Below are positions 1-8,118 of a stretch of DNA of 64,000 nucleotides, piece after piece (position 1 is the first letter of the stretch; each line of letters opens with the position of its first letter). The notes under the pieces are model-generated. The model worked only from the letters and a program-made list of their open reading frames with translations. It had not been told where the DNA came from and did no database searches. Where the stretch lies: positions 1-64,000 of the forward strand of contig CAWFNX010000001.1 in NCBI GenBank assembly GCA_963817335.1, given 5' to 3'. The stretch is from AV40 sp963817335 (lineage in GTDB: Bacteria > Verrucomicrobiota > Verrucomicrobiia > Chthoniobacterales > UBA10450). The translations under genes and the position numbers were made by a program.

Positions 1-56
1 AGACTTAGGATCTGGTGGAGCAATCCTTAGGGGTTCGAGTCCCCTCCCTGGCACCA
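1..56 (+). tRNA. tRNA-Leu(UAG), 3' part
   Basis: This is the 3' portion of a tRNA; its 5' part lies outside the window. The anticodon loop CTTAGGA (4-10) gives anticodon TAG, and the visible stem bases 1-3 pair with 11-13. A long variable arm follows (14-28), as in class II tRNAs. The T-arm pairs AGGGG (29-33) with CCCCT (41-45) around a TTCGAGT loop. The acceptor strand is 46-52, the discriminator is A53, and CCA (54-56) is encoded. The long variable arm, A73 and the UAG anticodon all fit leucine. Confidence 0.9.
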
Positions 57-60
57 AAAA

Positions 61-96
61 AGTTGAGAGGTTGAGTTGTTGAGCAGTTGAGATGAG
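61..96. repeat. Degenerate short tandem repeat (TTGAG family)
   Basis: Imperfect copies of a 7-8 base unit of the form GTTGAGA/GGTTGAG follow the tRNA gene directly. The stretch is non-coding and fills the space before the end of the peroxiredoxin gene. It belongs to the group of degenerate tandem repeats seen at many other places in this window. Confidence 0.7.
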
Positions 97-102
97 GCGC
101 AG

Positions 103-756
103 TTACTGCGGCTGCGGCACGATTCGGATGTACGGCTTCGGTTCTTTCCAACCTTGCGGATAGCTCTTCTTCGCTTCTTCGTTTGAAACCGATCCGGCAA
201 TGATCACGTCCTGGCCCGGTTTCCAATTCACCGGAGTCGCCACTTGATGCTTCGCCGTGAGTTGCAGCGAATCGATCACGCGCAAGACTTCGTCGAAGTT
301 GCGGCCAGTCGTCATCGGGTAAACCAGGATTAGTTTAATTTTCTTGTCCGGACCGACGACGTAAACATTACGAACCGTCGCATTGTCTGCCGGCGTGCGT
401 TTCTTCGCGTCACCCGCAACATCTGCAGGCAACATATCATAGAGTTTCGCGACCTTGAAATCATTGTCACCGATGATCGGGTAATTCGGCGCGTGGCCCT
501 GGGTCTCTTCAATGTCCTTGGCCCAGCCTTTGTGATCGCCGGTCGAATCGACGGACAGTCCAAGGATTTTCACGTTCCGGCGATCGAACTCCGGTTTGAT
601 CCTGGCCATGTAGCCGAGCTCGGTTGTGCAAACCGGAGTGAAATCTTTCGGATGCGAAAAGAGAACCGCCCACGAGTTGCCGATCCAATCGTGGAATTTG
701 ATCCGGCCTTCGCTCGTTTCCGCTTCAAAATCAGGTGCTGTTTCGCCGATTTTCAT
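103..756 (-). CDS. 1-Cys type peroxiredoxin
   Basis: The 217-residue product is a cytoplasmic thiol peroxidase of the AhpC/TSA superfamily, Prx6-like (1-Cys) branch, which reduces hydrogen peroxide and organic hydroperoxides. The N-terminal thioredoxin-like domain carries the peroxidatic cysteine motif TPVCTTE around residue 45. The C-terminal half has the extension typical of Prx6 proteins (TPVNWKPGQDVII). The start at 756 is chosen because a clear AGGAGA ribosome site lies just upstream (AGGAGACGAAATG); an upstream in-frame start would add 28 unrelated residues. No second resolving cysteine is obvious. It follows the methyltransferase gene on the same strand with about 50 bases between them. 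Confidence 0.93.
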   Translation of the reverse strand: MKIGETAPDFEAETSEGRIKFHDWIGNSWAVLFSHPKDFTPVCTTELGYMARIKPEFDRRNVKILGLSVDSTGDHKGWAKDIEETQGHAPNYPIIGDNDFKVAKLYDMLPADVAGDAKKRTPADNATVRNVYVVGPDKKIKLILVYPMTTGRNFDEVLRVIDSLQLTAKHQVATPVNWKPGQDVIIAGSVSNEEAKKSYPQGWKEPKPYIRIVPQPQ

Positions 757-809
757 TTCGTCTCCTGTGGTTGAGTGGGAATCAAACTTTCCAGTCCGGC
801 GGATGAAAG

Positions 810-1424
810 TCAACGCTTCCGAAGTCGCCATTCCTGCCATTTTTCGTTTCCGGCGAAGATAGGCAAAGAATCGGCGACTGGCTCGCTTGTCTTTAGCTCA
901 AAGTGATCGGCGAAGATTTCAGCTGCTTTTTGTTCGGTCAATGGATAGGGCGGGGGGTCAGATTCTTCTCCGTAAAAAAAGAAACCGGCGAGTGCTCCTC
1001 CCGGGCGAAGAAGCTGGGCGACACGAGCAGCGTAATTATTCCAAAGTGACGGCGGCAGTGAACAAAGAAATGTGCGTTCGTAAATCAGATCGAACGGAGC
1101 GGCTTTGAAATCGTGAGTGAAAAAATCACCGAGAACGATTTTGTTTTCGATGCCCGCCAAAGTTGTCTTTGTCAATTCAACCGCGACCGGAGAAAAATCG
1201 ATCGCAGTCACCTCATGACCGGCCTTGCGGAACGCGTCAATCGCTCGAGAATCCCGACCGCATCCCGGGATCAAAACGTTGCACTCCGGCGGAAGCGTTC
1301 CAATAAAAGTGTCCAAGCGGGGCGGGACGTGATCAAGCTGCCATGGGGTTCGTCTGGCGGCATACCGTTGTGACCAGAAATCCGGCTGAGCGCTGTCCTT
1401 CTCGTCCTTTTCCTTGTTCACCAC
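810..1424 (-). CDS. TPMT-family SAM-dependent methyltransferase
   Basis: The 204-residue protein matches the thiopurine S-methyltransferase family, small cytoplasmic SAM-dependent enzymes that in bacteria methylate thiols or selenium/tellurium compounds. The family signature FWSQRYAARRTPWQLD lies near residues 16-31, followed by the SAM-binding loop VLIPGCGRDS (about 50-59), the acidic residue in VTAIDFSP and the FLCSLPP segment. Length is normal. The start is GTG (two GTG codons in a row), with no strong ribosome site, so the N-terminus is less certain. It is divergent from the sugar dehydrogenase gene and upstream of the peroxiredoxin gene. The natural substrate cannot be read from the sequence. 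Confidence 0.88.
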   Translation of the reverse strand: MVNKEKDEKDSAQPDFWSQRYAARRTPWQLDHVPPRLDTFIGTLPPECNVLIPGCGRDSRAIDAFRKAGHEVTAIDFSPVAVELTKTTLAGIENKIVLGDFFTHDFKAAPFDLIYERTFLCSLPPSLWNNYAARVAQLLRPGGALAGFFFYGEESDPPPYPLTEQKAAEIFADHFELKTSEPVADSLPIFAGNEKWQEWRLRKR

Positions 1425-1520
1425 GTAGTCAGGGTAAACATTTCATGACGGATTACGCAATGGCGGGGGTCGTTGCCGCCGATTGTCAGGTGCGGTGCGA
1501 TTTCTAGAGAGAGGTAACGA

Positions 1521-3386
1521 ATGGAGCGCAAACGGAAACTTCGATGGCGGGTTTTGGCTTTCTTCTCGTGTTGCTTTTTGGTCGCGACGAACTTGTGTGC
1601 GCAGGCCGTGCAAGGACTCGATGCCATTCGGGTCGCCTCGGGTTTGAGCTCGCCGCTCTTTGTCACCGCGCCACCGGGTGATTTCAACCGTCTCTTCATC
1701 GTTCAACAGGGCGGCCAGATTCGCATTTTAAATCTGACGACAGGGATCATGAATGCGACTCCGTTTTTAACCGTGGGAGACATTGTCAGCGGGGGTGAAC
1801 AAGGATTGCTCGGACTGGCGTTCGACCCCGATTACGCCACCAACGGAAAGTTTTACATAAACTGCACCGCACCGGGAGGCGCGTTCAACGCCGGCATCAC
1901 CCAAATCCGGCAGTATCAAGTCTCATCTAATCCGGACATCGCGGATACCACGCCGGCAAACATCAAAACGATGCTGTCGTTCGATCAGCCGCAGACGAAT
2001 CACAACGGGGGATGGATTGGATTCAGTCCGCGAACGGGCGACGATCATAATCTTTACATTGCCACCGGCGATGGCGGCGCGGCGAACGACCAAGACGGCG
2101 GCGTTGGTCACATCGAGCCCGGCGGGAATGCCCAAAATAGCACCACGCTCCTCGGTAAAATGTTGCGGATCCATGTTGATCCGACAACCGGCACCTACAC
2201 GATTCCTTCCAATAATCCGTTCGTCGGATCACGAACTCTGAAGCAGGAGATTTGGCTGCTTGGCTTGCGCAATCCGTTTCGCGATAGTTTCGATCGCGGG
2301 ACGGGCCGGATGTTGATTGGCGACGTCGGACAGGACACCCGCGAGGAAGTCAACGTCCAACAACAAACCAATCCTGGCGGCGGCGAGAATTATGGTTGGC
2401 GAGATCGCGAAGGATTCATTCAGAACCCGGCCTATCCGACGCCGACAGCGTCACCGACGCCGACGCCAAGTCCGCCGCGAGTCGACCCGATCATTGATTA
2501 TCCGCACACGGTCGGTCGAACAGTAATCGGCGGCTACATTTATCGGGGAGCGAAGTTTCCCGCCTTGCAAGGGGTTTATATTTTCGGTGACTACCTTGGT
2601 GCGAGCGGTGGCTCGGCGAAAGTTTTCACTCTCAATTACGATGGGAACATCGCTTCGAACTTTCAAGACATCACCAGCGAGCTGTTTCCGATCCCGACCA
2701 CCGATGGCGATGTCTCGCTGGCCAATCTTTCGTCGCTTGGCGAAGACGCGGCAGGCGAGCTTTATCTCACCGACATCACCAACGGCAATGTTTACAAGCT
2801 TTCGCCGATGCTGATGAGCGCGGCTTCGAGAAAAATCCATGGAATCACTTTGTTCGACATCGATCTTCCGCTCAGTGGAACGCCGGGAACTGAATGCCGA
2901 AGCGGTGGGCTCAATGGCAACTACACGATCGTTTTCAAATTCGCGGTCCCGGTTTCCACGGTAGGGGACGGAACCGTTGCCGCAGGAACCGGCAGCATCA
3001 GCAGTCGTGGGGTTGATAGCACGGATGCCCGTCAATACGTGGTGAACTTAACTGGCGTGACCAACGTTCAGAATGTCACCGTCACCTTGACCAATGTCAC
3101 CGATATCGCCGGCAATATTAGCGGCTCGGTTTCCGCAACGATGGCCGTGCTAATCGGCGACACCAATGCGGACCGGTTCGTTGACGCCGTTGACGTGAGT
3201 CAAATCAAGTCGCAATCGGGCAACGCCGTGAACAGTTCCAATTTCCGCGAAGACGTTAATGTCGACGACTTCATCGACGCGGTGGACGTTTCTCTGGTGA
3301 AAAGTAAATCCGGAACCGCGCTTCCGGCGACGGCTCTTGAGAAGAGTCGTGTCCGCAGTAAACCAGCGGGACGATTTAATCATTAA
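1521..3386 (+). CDS. Exported PQQ-type glucose/sorbosone dehydrogenase with dockerin-like C-terminus
   Basis: The 621-residue protein begins with a signal peptide (charged MERKRKLRWR, then a hydrophobic run to about residue 27). Residues 35-430 form a GSDH six-blade propeller, the fold of soluble PQQ-dependent aldose dehydrogenases, with the NHNGGWIGFSP motif whose His161 fits the catalytic base. Blade signatures include GLLGLAFDPDY and GDVGQDTREEVN. A Thr-Pro linker interrupts the propeller near residue 310. The C-terminal part has an Ig-like segment and then two dockerin-like calcium loops, near residue 546 (GDTNADRFVDAVD) and 578 (VNVDDFIDAVD). It probably oxidises sugars outside the cytoplasm. 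It is convergent with the ROK kinase gene. Confidence 0.88.
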   Translation: MERKRKLRWRVLAFFSCCFLVATNLCAQAVQGLDAIRVASGLSSPLFVTAPPGDFNRLFIVQQGGQIRILNLTTGIMNATPFLTVGDIVSGGEQGLLGLAFDPDYATNGKFYINCTAPGGAFNAGITQIRQYQVSSNPDIADTTPANIKTMLSFDQPQTNHNGGWIGFSPRTGDDHNLYIATGDGGAANDQDGGVGHIEPGGNAQNSTTLLGKMLRIHVDPTTGTYTIPSNNPFVGSRTLKQEIWLLGLRNPFRDSFDRGTGRMLIGDVGQDTREEVNVQQQTNPGGGENYGWRDREGFIQNPAYPTPTASPTPTPSPPRVDPIIDYPHTVGRTVIGGYIYRGAKFPALQGVYIFGDYLGASGGSAKVFTLNYDGNIASNFQDITSELFPIPTTDGDVSLANLSSLGEDAAGELYLTDITNGNVYKLSPMLMSAASRKIHGITLFDIDLPLSGTPGTECRSGGLNGNYTIVFKFAVPVSTVGDGTVAAGTGSISSRGVDSTDARQYVVNLTGVTNVQNVTVTLTNVTDIAGNISGSVSATMAVLIGDTNADRFVDAVDVSQIKSQSGNAVNSSNFREDVNVDDFIDAVDVSLVKSKSGTALPATALEKSRVRSKPAGRFNH

Positions 3387-3407
3387 CTCAGCCCGACTTG
3401 GGCTTTG

Positions 3408-4094
3408 TCACATGATCTGCCACTGTCGCTTGCCGGTGCGCCGGTTCTTATCCCAAAGACGCAATCCACCCAGAAAAGCGTTTTGATTCTTACCGCGCTC
3501 GACTCCTTTCGGCAGTCGGTTGAAACGATGCACGTTGCCGCCGCCGAGCACGACGTAATCGGCGATGAATGCCTTTTTCAACTGATCGACCGCAAAAATC
3601 ACCTCATGTTTCCAGCGTTTAAGTCCGAGCCTTTTGATTCCAGGGATCCCGAGAAAATTTTCGATGATGTTGCGGTTGCGATAAGGAAGGTCACCGAGCT
3701 CGAGTGGAAACAACAAGTTTTCGAGCAACAAGGCCGAGCCGAGCCCGGTGCCGAGGCCAAGAAACAACATTCGTTTGCCGTGATAACTTCCAAGCGCCTG
3801 CATCGCGGCGTCGTTGATTACCTGGACGGGCTTGCCTAACGACTTTCGAAAATCGAAATCGAGCCAGCCTTTGCCGAGGTGCTTTGGGTTCCGGATGATT
3901 CTGCCCTCTAAGACCGGCGCCGGAAAACCGATCGAAATGTTGTCGAACTTCCAACCGCGGGTGGTGTCTTTTAGTTGTTTTACAAAATCCTTCGGCCTCA
4001 TCCGCGGCCCGGAGTCGAACGTGCGATGCTCGCTCCGTTGCATCATCAGCTTTACCCGCGTGCCGCCGATATCGACGACCAGAGTTTTTTTCAT
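3408..4094 (-). CDS. ROK-family sugar kinase, polyphosphate glucokinase-like
   Basis: The 228-residue cytoplasmic protein has the phosphate-binding motif DIGGTRVKL at its N-terminus, the NDAAMQALG active-site segment and the GLGTGLGSALLL loop. It then has the GIKRLGLKRW and VVLGGGN segments typical of polyphosphate/ATP glucokinases of the ROK family. It lacks an N-terminal DNA-binding domain, so it is a kinase and not a ROK repressor. The start at 4094 puts the beta-strand MKKTLVVDIGGT first; longer in-frame starts would overlap the upstream regulator gene. It lies 26 bases after that regulator and is likely co-transcribed with it. Polyphosphate use is inferred from family resemblance only. 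Confidence 0.85.
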   Translation of the reverse strand: MKKTLVVDIGGTRVKLMMQRSEHRTFDSGPRMRPKDFVKQLKDTTRGWKFDNISIGFPAPVLEGRIIRNPKHLGKGWLDFDFRKSLGKPVQVINDAAMQALGSYHGKRMLFLGLGTGLGSALLLENLLFPLELGDLPYRNRNIIENFLGIPGIKRLGLKRWKHEVIFAVDQLKKAFIADYVVLGGGNVHRFNRLPKGVERGKNQNAFLGGLRLWDKNRRTGKRQWQIM

Positions 4095-4120
4095 CGCACC
4101 CCCGATCCCTGCGAGACAGG

Positions 4121-6265
4121 TTATTCGCCGAGGCCGATGGCCGAACCGAGTTTCTGGAAGATACCTTTTTTGTCCTGTCCGCCGGCGGGGCTGGGCGACC
4201 AGCATTCAACGATCTCGAGCGCGAGGAATCGGAAAAGCGTCACGCTGGCAAATTTTAAGTCGAGCCGCAGATTTTTGGCGATCTGCTGGACCGACCGGAC
4301 CCCATTGAATTGTGAAGCGAACTGGGCCTCGGCGACGGTCAGGCGAAGATTTTGGATCCGCTCAAATCCATCGCGAGTATAAGCAGGGATGGAAGTCGGC
4401 TCGTAATAAGCGCGACTGCCGAGTTGGGGAAACTGGACGAAACGCAGGGTAGCGAGCGCCCATTGGTCGACATCGGAATCGCCGGAAAGAGCGGAGGCGA
4501 ACTGCGGCAGATTTCCTTGTTCAAAGGAGAACCGGACAGACGGCGCGCTCCAAAGTTGGGCGAAAAGTTTCTGGCCGTGATGTTGGACGAGCTGCATCGC
4601 GGGTTCGTGCGAAATCAAATTCTCCTGCATCAGGAAGATGAAAGGCGGGCATCCGGTCTCCTGTTGCTGCGCCCGCGCGGCCGCAATCCGGTCGGGATCG
4701 ACGTGGCTCAAGGTCACGGGAGCTTCCGGCGAGTACAAATCCGGATCACGCGAGGTGGCAAACAGGATCTGTCCGTTTTGGACAAGAAGTTCCACGGGTG
4801 ACTGGTCCCAAAAAAGCCGCAAGGTGCCGGTCAATTTTTGGCTGGCGATGATTTGAAGCGCTTGATTTAAGGAAAGGAACCGGGTGTCACCGCAAAAAAG
4901 CATACCGCTGGTGACCGATTCGTCGGGACCCTGAACTTGTTCGGCCGCTGGTTCAAACGTGGCCGGCGCTTCAGCCTGGGTGGTCGGCGGGGCGGTCCAC
5001 CATGGAGTTTCCTGCCCCTGCGGTACTTCCGGACCGACCTCAATTGCTTCCTGATAGGACGGTTGATGTTCCACCGGAAAATCCGGCTCTGCCGATTGTG
5101 TTGGTTCAGCTGGGGCCGGCTGTGGTTGATATGGCTGTGGCTGGGGCTCGTCCGGTTGACTCGGCATATGCGACTCTACAGTGTTTATAAGCAAATCCGA
5201 AGTAAACGGTTTATTCAAGAACCCAATCACATTCGAGTTCTGGCCCTGGCTCGCCTGAAGTTCGGCGCCGTAGCCTGACATGTAAACAACCGGAATGGCA
5301 GCAGTGCCTGGATTTTCGAGCAAACGCCGGCAAACTTCGTCGCCTTTCATGTCCGGCAGAATGAAATCCAGGAGGACCAGGTCGGGCTGATCCGTTTGCG
5401 CGGCGCGGACTGCTTCTTCACCCGTCGATGCCGAGGACACGTCGTAACCAGCGTCGAGCAAAACGTCTTTTACGAAACTGAGCAGCATCAAGCTGTCATC
5501 CACAATCAGTAATTTTTTTGCCACAGACTTGGCGCGATCTGTCGTGCCGGCCGGCGTTTCATCCACCTGCCGGACCGCTTCCATCAGCAAACGTTGCCAG
5601 TCCATGTCGATGGTGTGTGAGCTAGGGCCGGCGCCAGCTACTTCGGAAACAGTGCCGCCCTTCCAGCGGACAATTTCGTTGAAGGCCGCCATTCCTTGAC
5701 GACCCGGTGCGGTGGCGTGCCGGACCTGACCGTTCTCAAAAAAGACGCGCGCCTTTTCGCCGTTCGGTCCGGTAAACTCCAGCACCGACGTGGCCCCGCT
5801 CATGCATTTAAGCTGGATGATGTCGGTGAACTGGAGGTCACGCAGGGTGCCCTCAAATTTTTCGCTCGCGGCAACCGGCGGCCGCAACAAACGCTCGACT
5901 AGGTCCACAAAATCCCATTGGGCCAGCGGTTTCTCGAGAAAGTGGATCGCGCCAAGACTTGAGACGTGCTCGCGCTGTTCCGGCAAATGAGCGCCGGTCA
6001 AAATTATTGCGCGCGCGTTCGGATGACTGGTGCGCAGGTCGTAAAGGAAATCCTGTCCCAGATCGTAGGTGGCATCGACATCGAGAATGAACAGGTTCGG
6101 TTTGACCCCGAGAACAATTTTCTGGGCTTCCTCCAGGCTGGGAGTGAGCTCAACCAGAGCGTCCGGCGCCGCTTCTTGCAATGCCGACATGATCGCTGAA
6201 GCCAATTGGTCATCCGGTTCCAACACCAAAATCCGGGTCGTTTGCTTGGATTTCTTCTGTTTCAT
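4121..6265 (-). CDS. Double response regulator with two DUF4388-type domains
   Basis: The 714-residue cytoplasmic protein has four parts. A first receiver domain spans about 10-128, with likely phosphoacceptor Asp62 in LFILDVDA and the EKP lysine near 112. A DUF4388 domain spans about 136-232. A second receiver domain spans about 250-370 (IVDDS, Asp300 in LVLLDFILPD, Lys352 in NKPF). A Pro/Gln/Glu-rich linker (about 370-450) leads to a second DUF4388-like region from about 455. No DNA-binding or enzymatic output domain is visible, so signalling is presumably by protein contacts. GGAAG lies 4-8 bases before the ATG. It sits between the AMP-forming ligase and the ROK kinase on the same strand. 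Confidence 0.85.
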   Translation of the reverse strand: MKQKKSKQTTRILVLEPDDQLASAIMSALQEAAPDALVELTPSLEEAQKIVLGVKPNLFILDVDATYDLGQDFLYDLRTSHPNARAIILTGAHLPEQREHVSSLGAIHFLEKPLAQWDFVDLVERLLRPPVAASEKFEGTLRDLQFTDIIQLKCMSGATSVLEFTGPNGEKARVFFENGQVRHATAPGRQGMAAFNEIVRWKGGTVSEVAGAGPSSHTIDMDWQRLLMEAVRQVDETPAGTTDRAKSVAKKLLIVDDSLMLLSFVKDVLLDAGYDVSSASTGEEAVRAAQTDQPDLVLLDFILPDMKGDEVCRRLLENPGTAAIPVVYMSGYGAELQASQGQNSNVIGFLNKPFTSDLLINTVESHMPSQPDEPQPQPYQPQPAPAEPTQSAEPDFPVEHQPSYQEAIEVGPEVPQGQETPWWTAPPTTQAEAPATFEPAAEQVQGPDESVTSGMLFCGDTRFLSLNQALQIIASQKLTGTLRLFWDQSPVELLVQNGQILFATSRDPDLYSPEAPVTLSHVDPDRIAAARAQQQETGCPPFIFLMQENLISHEPAMQLVQHHGQKLFAQLWSAPSVRFSFEQGNLPQFASALSGDSDVDQWALATLRFVQFPQLGSRAYYEPTSIPAYTRDGFERIQNLRLTVAEAQFASQFNGVRSVQQIAKNLRLDLKFASVTLFRFLALEIVECWSPSPAGGQDKKGIFQKLGSAIGLGE

Positions 6266-6383
6266 TGTTCTTCCAATCGGAGGGCGCTACTGTTCTCTCC
6301 GTAGCAATTGCCCGCTTCTCGCCAATTGACAACGGCTTTTTGGTCCAGGCCGGACTCGCCCTTACCAATAGTGACCTGAAAAG

Positions 6384-7772
6384 TTAGGCGCTGAATCGCT
6401 TTGCCAACTCGCGCCGGCTGATCTTTCCCCGCTCGTTGGTCGGGATCGACTGGACGATGAAAATCCGTTTCGGCACCTGCCACGCGCTCAGTTCTTTTCG
6501 ACAAGCTTCCACCAGGGTGGCTTCGCGGAGGTCTTCATCTCCCATCACACAGGCGGCGATTTCTTCATTGCGCAGTCCGGCAGCTGCCGGACGCCCAAAC
6601 GCAACTGCCTGACGAACGCCTCGAGAGCGCAGCAGCGTCTCTTCGATTTCGACCGGGTTCACTTTTTTCCCGGCGACATTGATCACGTCCGAAACCCGGC
6701 CGACGATTTTGAATCCGTCGCCGTGCCGCGCGAGCAGATCATCCGGAATAAACACTCCGTCGCTTAATTTCTCACTATCGGCTTCCGGGAAATAACCGTC
6801 ACCGACAGCGGCGCTGCGGACTCGGGCCTGACTGGCGTCGGCTGATGGGTCGATCAATTCGAGTTCGACCCCATTCATTGGCCGGCCGACATAACCCTCG
6901 ATGTCAGTGGTCCCTTCGCGGTCGTAACAAATACCGCCGCATTCCGATGCGCCGTAAAACGAATGAATCGGTAACCCAAACCGGCTGAGAAATTTTTTCC
7001 CAACAACCAGCGGCAGCGGCGCGCCGGCCGAAATGCAAAGGCGAAGCTTCGGCAACGCCGGCGCGTTTTCCATTTCGCAAAACGCCTGATAAAACGCGGG
7101 TGTTCCGGGAAAGATCGACGCATTCGTGCGGGCAAGATCGTCGAGGACGGCGCGCGGAGTGCGATCCCGGCTCATCACCATCGGCACGCCGCGGGCGATC
7201 AAAGGCGTGAGCAAATTACTGAACCCGTAGGAATGCGAAACCGGAATGACCCCGAAATTAAGATCGGCGTCGGAAATTTCTTTCGTGTCGCAGATTTGAT
7301 CGCAGTCCGCGAGTAACTGCTCGCTGCGAAACCGAATCGCGCGCGGCGCTGCGGTCGTGCCGGAAGTCAGTTTGAGGAGGCAGGGGACATTTCCTGACCA
7401 AGTTGGCCGAGGGGCGTCTGTCTTCAGCGGCACAACCGTGAAAGAGCCGGTGACAAGACCAACCACGTCGCAAATCTTTAGCGCGATTTCACGTTGTTGT
7501 TCATTGATCGATTGCTCGAGTGGCAGGACCGCCAGGCCTCGCCGCAAACATGCCACCAAGGTCGATGGCCAATCTTCGTCATTCCCGATTTGGACCGCGA
7601 TCACGCTGCCGGTTTGAAAAGTGTCGAGTTTTCGCTCGAAATCACCGGCTCGATCGTCGATTTGTCGAAAGCTGCGGACAACTTCACCGCCGGTATTGAA
7701 AATCGCGGGCAAACGGCCTTTCTGGGCCAGAATTCCGGTCCATCTTTCGAGCAATGGATCGTTTCGTTTCAT
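6384..7772 (-). CDS. AMP-dependent synthetase/ligase (ANL superfamily)
   Basis: The 462-residue protein adenylates a carboxylic acid, and usually then forms a CoA thioester. The P-loop-like motif LTSGTTAAPR is at about 135-144. SHSYGFSN and the FYGASECGG motif that contacts adenylate follow, then the GRVSDVIN hinge. The catalytic lysine of the C-terminal domain is in NERGKISRREL, about residue 450. It is somewhat shorter than typical acyl-CoA synthetases (500-550), resembling stand-alone acyl-activating enzymes. It is the first gene of a minus-strand group that continues into the regulator and ROK kinase after 118 bases. The acyl substrate is unknown. It diverges from rpmE with 48 bases between the starts. 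Confidence 0.87.
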   Translation of the reverse strand: MKRNDPLLERWTGILAQKGRLPAIFNTGGEVVRSFRQIDDRAGDFERKLDTFQTGSVIAVQIGNDEDWPSTLVACLRRGLAVLPLEQSINEQQREIALKICDVVGLVTGSFTVVPLKTDAPRPTWSGNVPCLLKLTSGTTAAPRAIRFRSEQLLADCDQICDTKEISDADLNFGVIPVSHSYGFSNLLTPLIARGVPMVMSRDRTPRAVLDDLARTNASIFPGTPAFYQAFCEMENAPALPKLRLCISAGAPLPLVVGKKFLSRFGLPIHSFYGASECGGICYDREGTTDIEGYVGRPMNGVELELIDPSADASQARVRSAAVGDGYFPEADSEKLSDGVFIPDDLLARHGDGFKIVGRVSDVINVAGKKVNPVEIEETLLRSRGVRQAVAFGRPAAAGLRNEEIAACVMGDEDLREATLVEACRKELSAWQVPKRIFIVQSIPTNERGKISRRELAKRFSA

Positions 7773-7820
7773 CGCTTGCGTAACGTGCCTGGGCGGTTAC
7801 ATTCGGCGCTCATTTCGGAC

Positions 7821-8048
7821 ATGAAAGCAGGCATTCACCCAGAATATCACGAGACCGACATGGTTTGCGCGTGCGGAGCGGTATATAAGACCCGTTCGAC
7901 CCGGCGCGACATTAGAATCGGTATTTGTGCCGCTTGTCATCCGTTTTTCACCGGCGAACAAAAATTCGTGGATACGGCCGGCCGCGTGGAAAAATTCACC
8001 AAGCGCTACGGCAGCACCAGAGCCACCCGGGCGGTCAAGAAAGCTTAG
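7821..8048 (+). CDS. rpmE: 50S ribosomal protein L31
   Basis: The 75-residue protein is ribosomal protein L31, part of the central protuberance and subunit bridge. It starts MKAGIHPEYHE and carries the zinc-binding cysteines of the C+ form: Cys16 and Cys18 in VCACG, and Cys36 and Cys39 in ICAACHPFFTG. The C-terminal tail is basic. The start is fixed by homology at ATG 7821, since upstream in-frame sequence is antisense to the ligase gene. An intrinsic terminator follows 10 bases after the stop and prfA comes next, the common rpmE-prfA-prmC order. Confidence 0.96.
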   Translation: MKAGIHPEYHETDMVCACGAVYKTRSTRRDIRIGICAACHPFFTGEQKFVDTAGRVEKFTKRYGSTRATRAVKKA

Positions 8049-8058
8049 CTGGTTGTAG

Positions 8059-8087
8059 AGGCGTTCGCCGCGGTGAACGCCTTTTTT
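8059..8087 (+). terminator. Intrinsic terminator after rpmE
   Basis: GGCGTTC (8060-8066) pairs with GAACGCC (8075-8081) around an 8-base loop and is followed directly by six T (8082-8087). It lies between rpmE and prfA and may separate or attenuate the two. Confidence 0.85.
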
Positions 8088-8089
8088 GT

Positions 8090-8112
8090 GCGGCCGATAC
8101 GGCCGCCGCCAC
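8090..8112 (-). repeat. REP-like hairpin (GTGG head)
   Basis: Read on the minus strand, the element begins GTGGCG and continues into a 7-base stem GCGGCCG/CGGCCGC with a 3-base loop. The element at 31540-31562 has the same head, stem length and loop length with compensating stem changes. It lies between the rpmE terminator and the prfA start. Confidence 0.65.
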
Positions 8113-8118
8113 ACGATC

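Noticed and set aside
1..3400. Integrated element at the tRNA-Leu gene
   Set aside because: No integrase, no repeat of the tRNA 3' end elsewhere in the window, and the adjacent genes are ordinary chromosomal functions.
3408..4094. ROK-family transcription repressor
   Set aside because: No N-terminal winged-helix domain is present; the protein begins directly with the kinase phosphate-binding strand.
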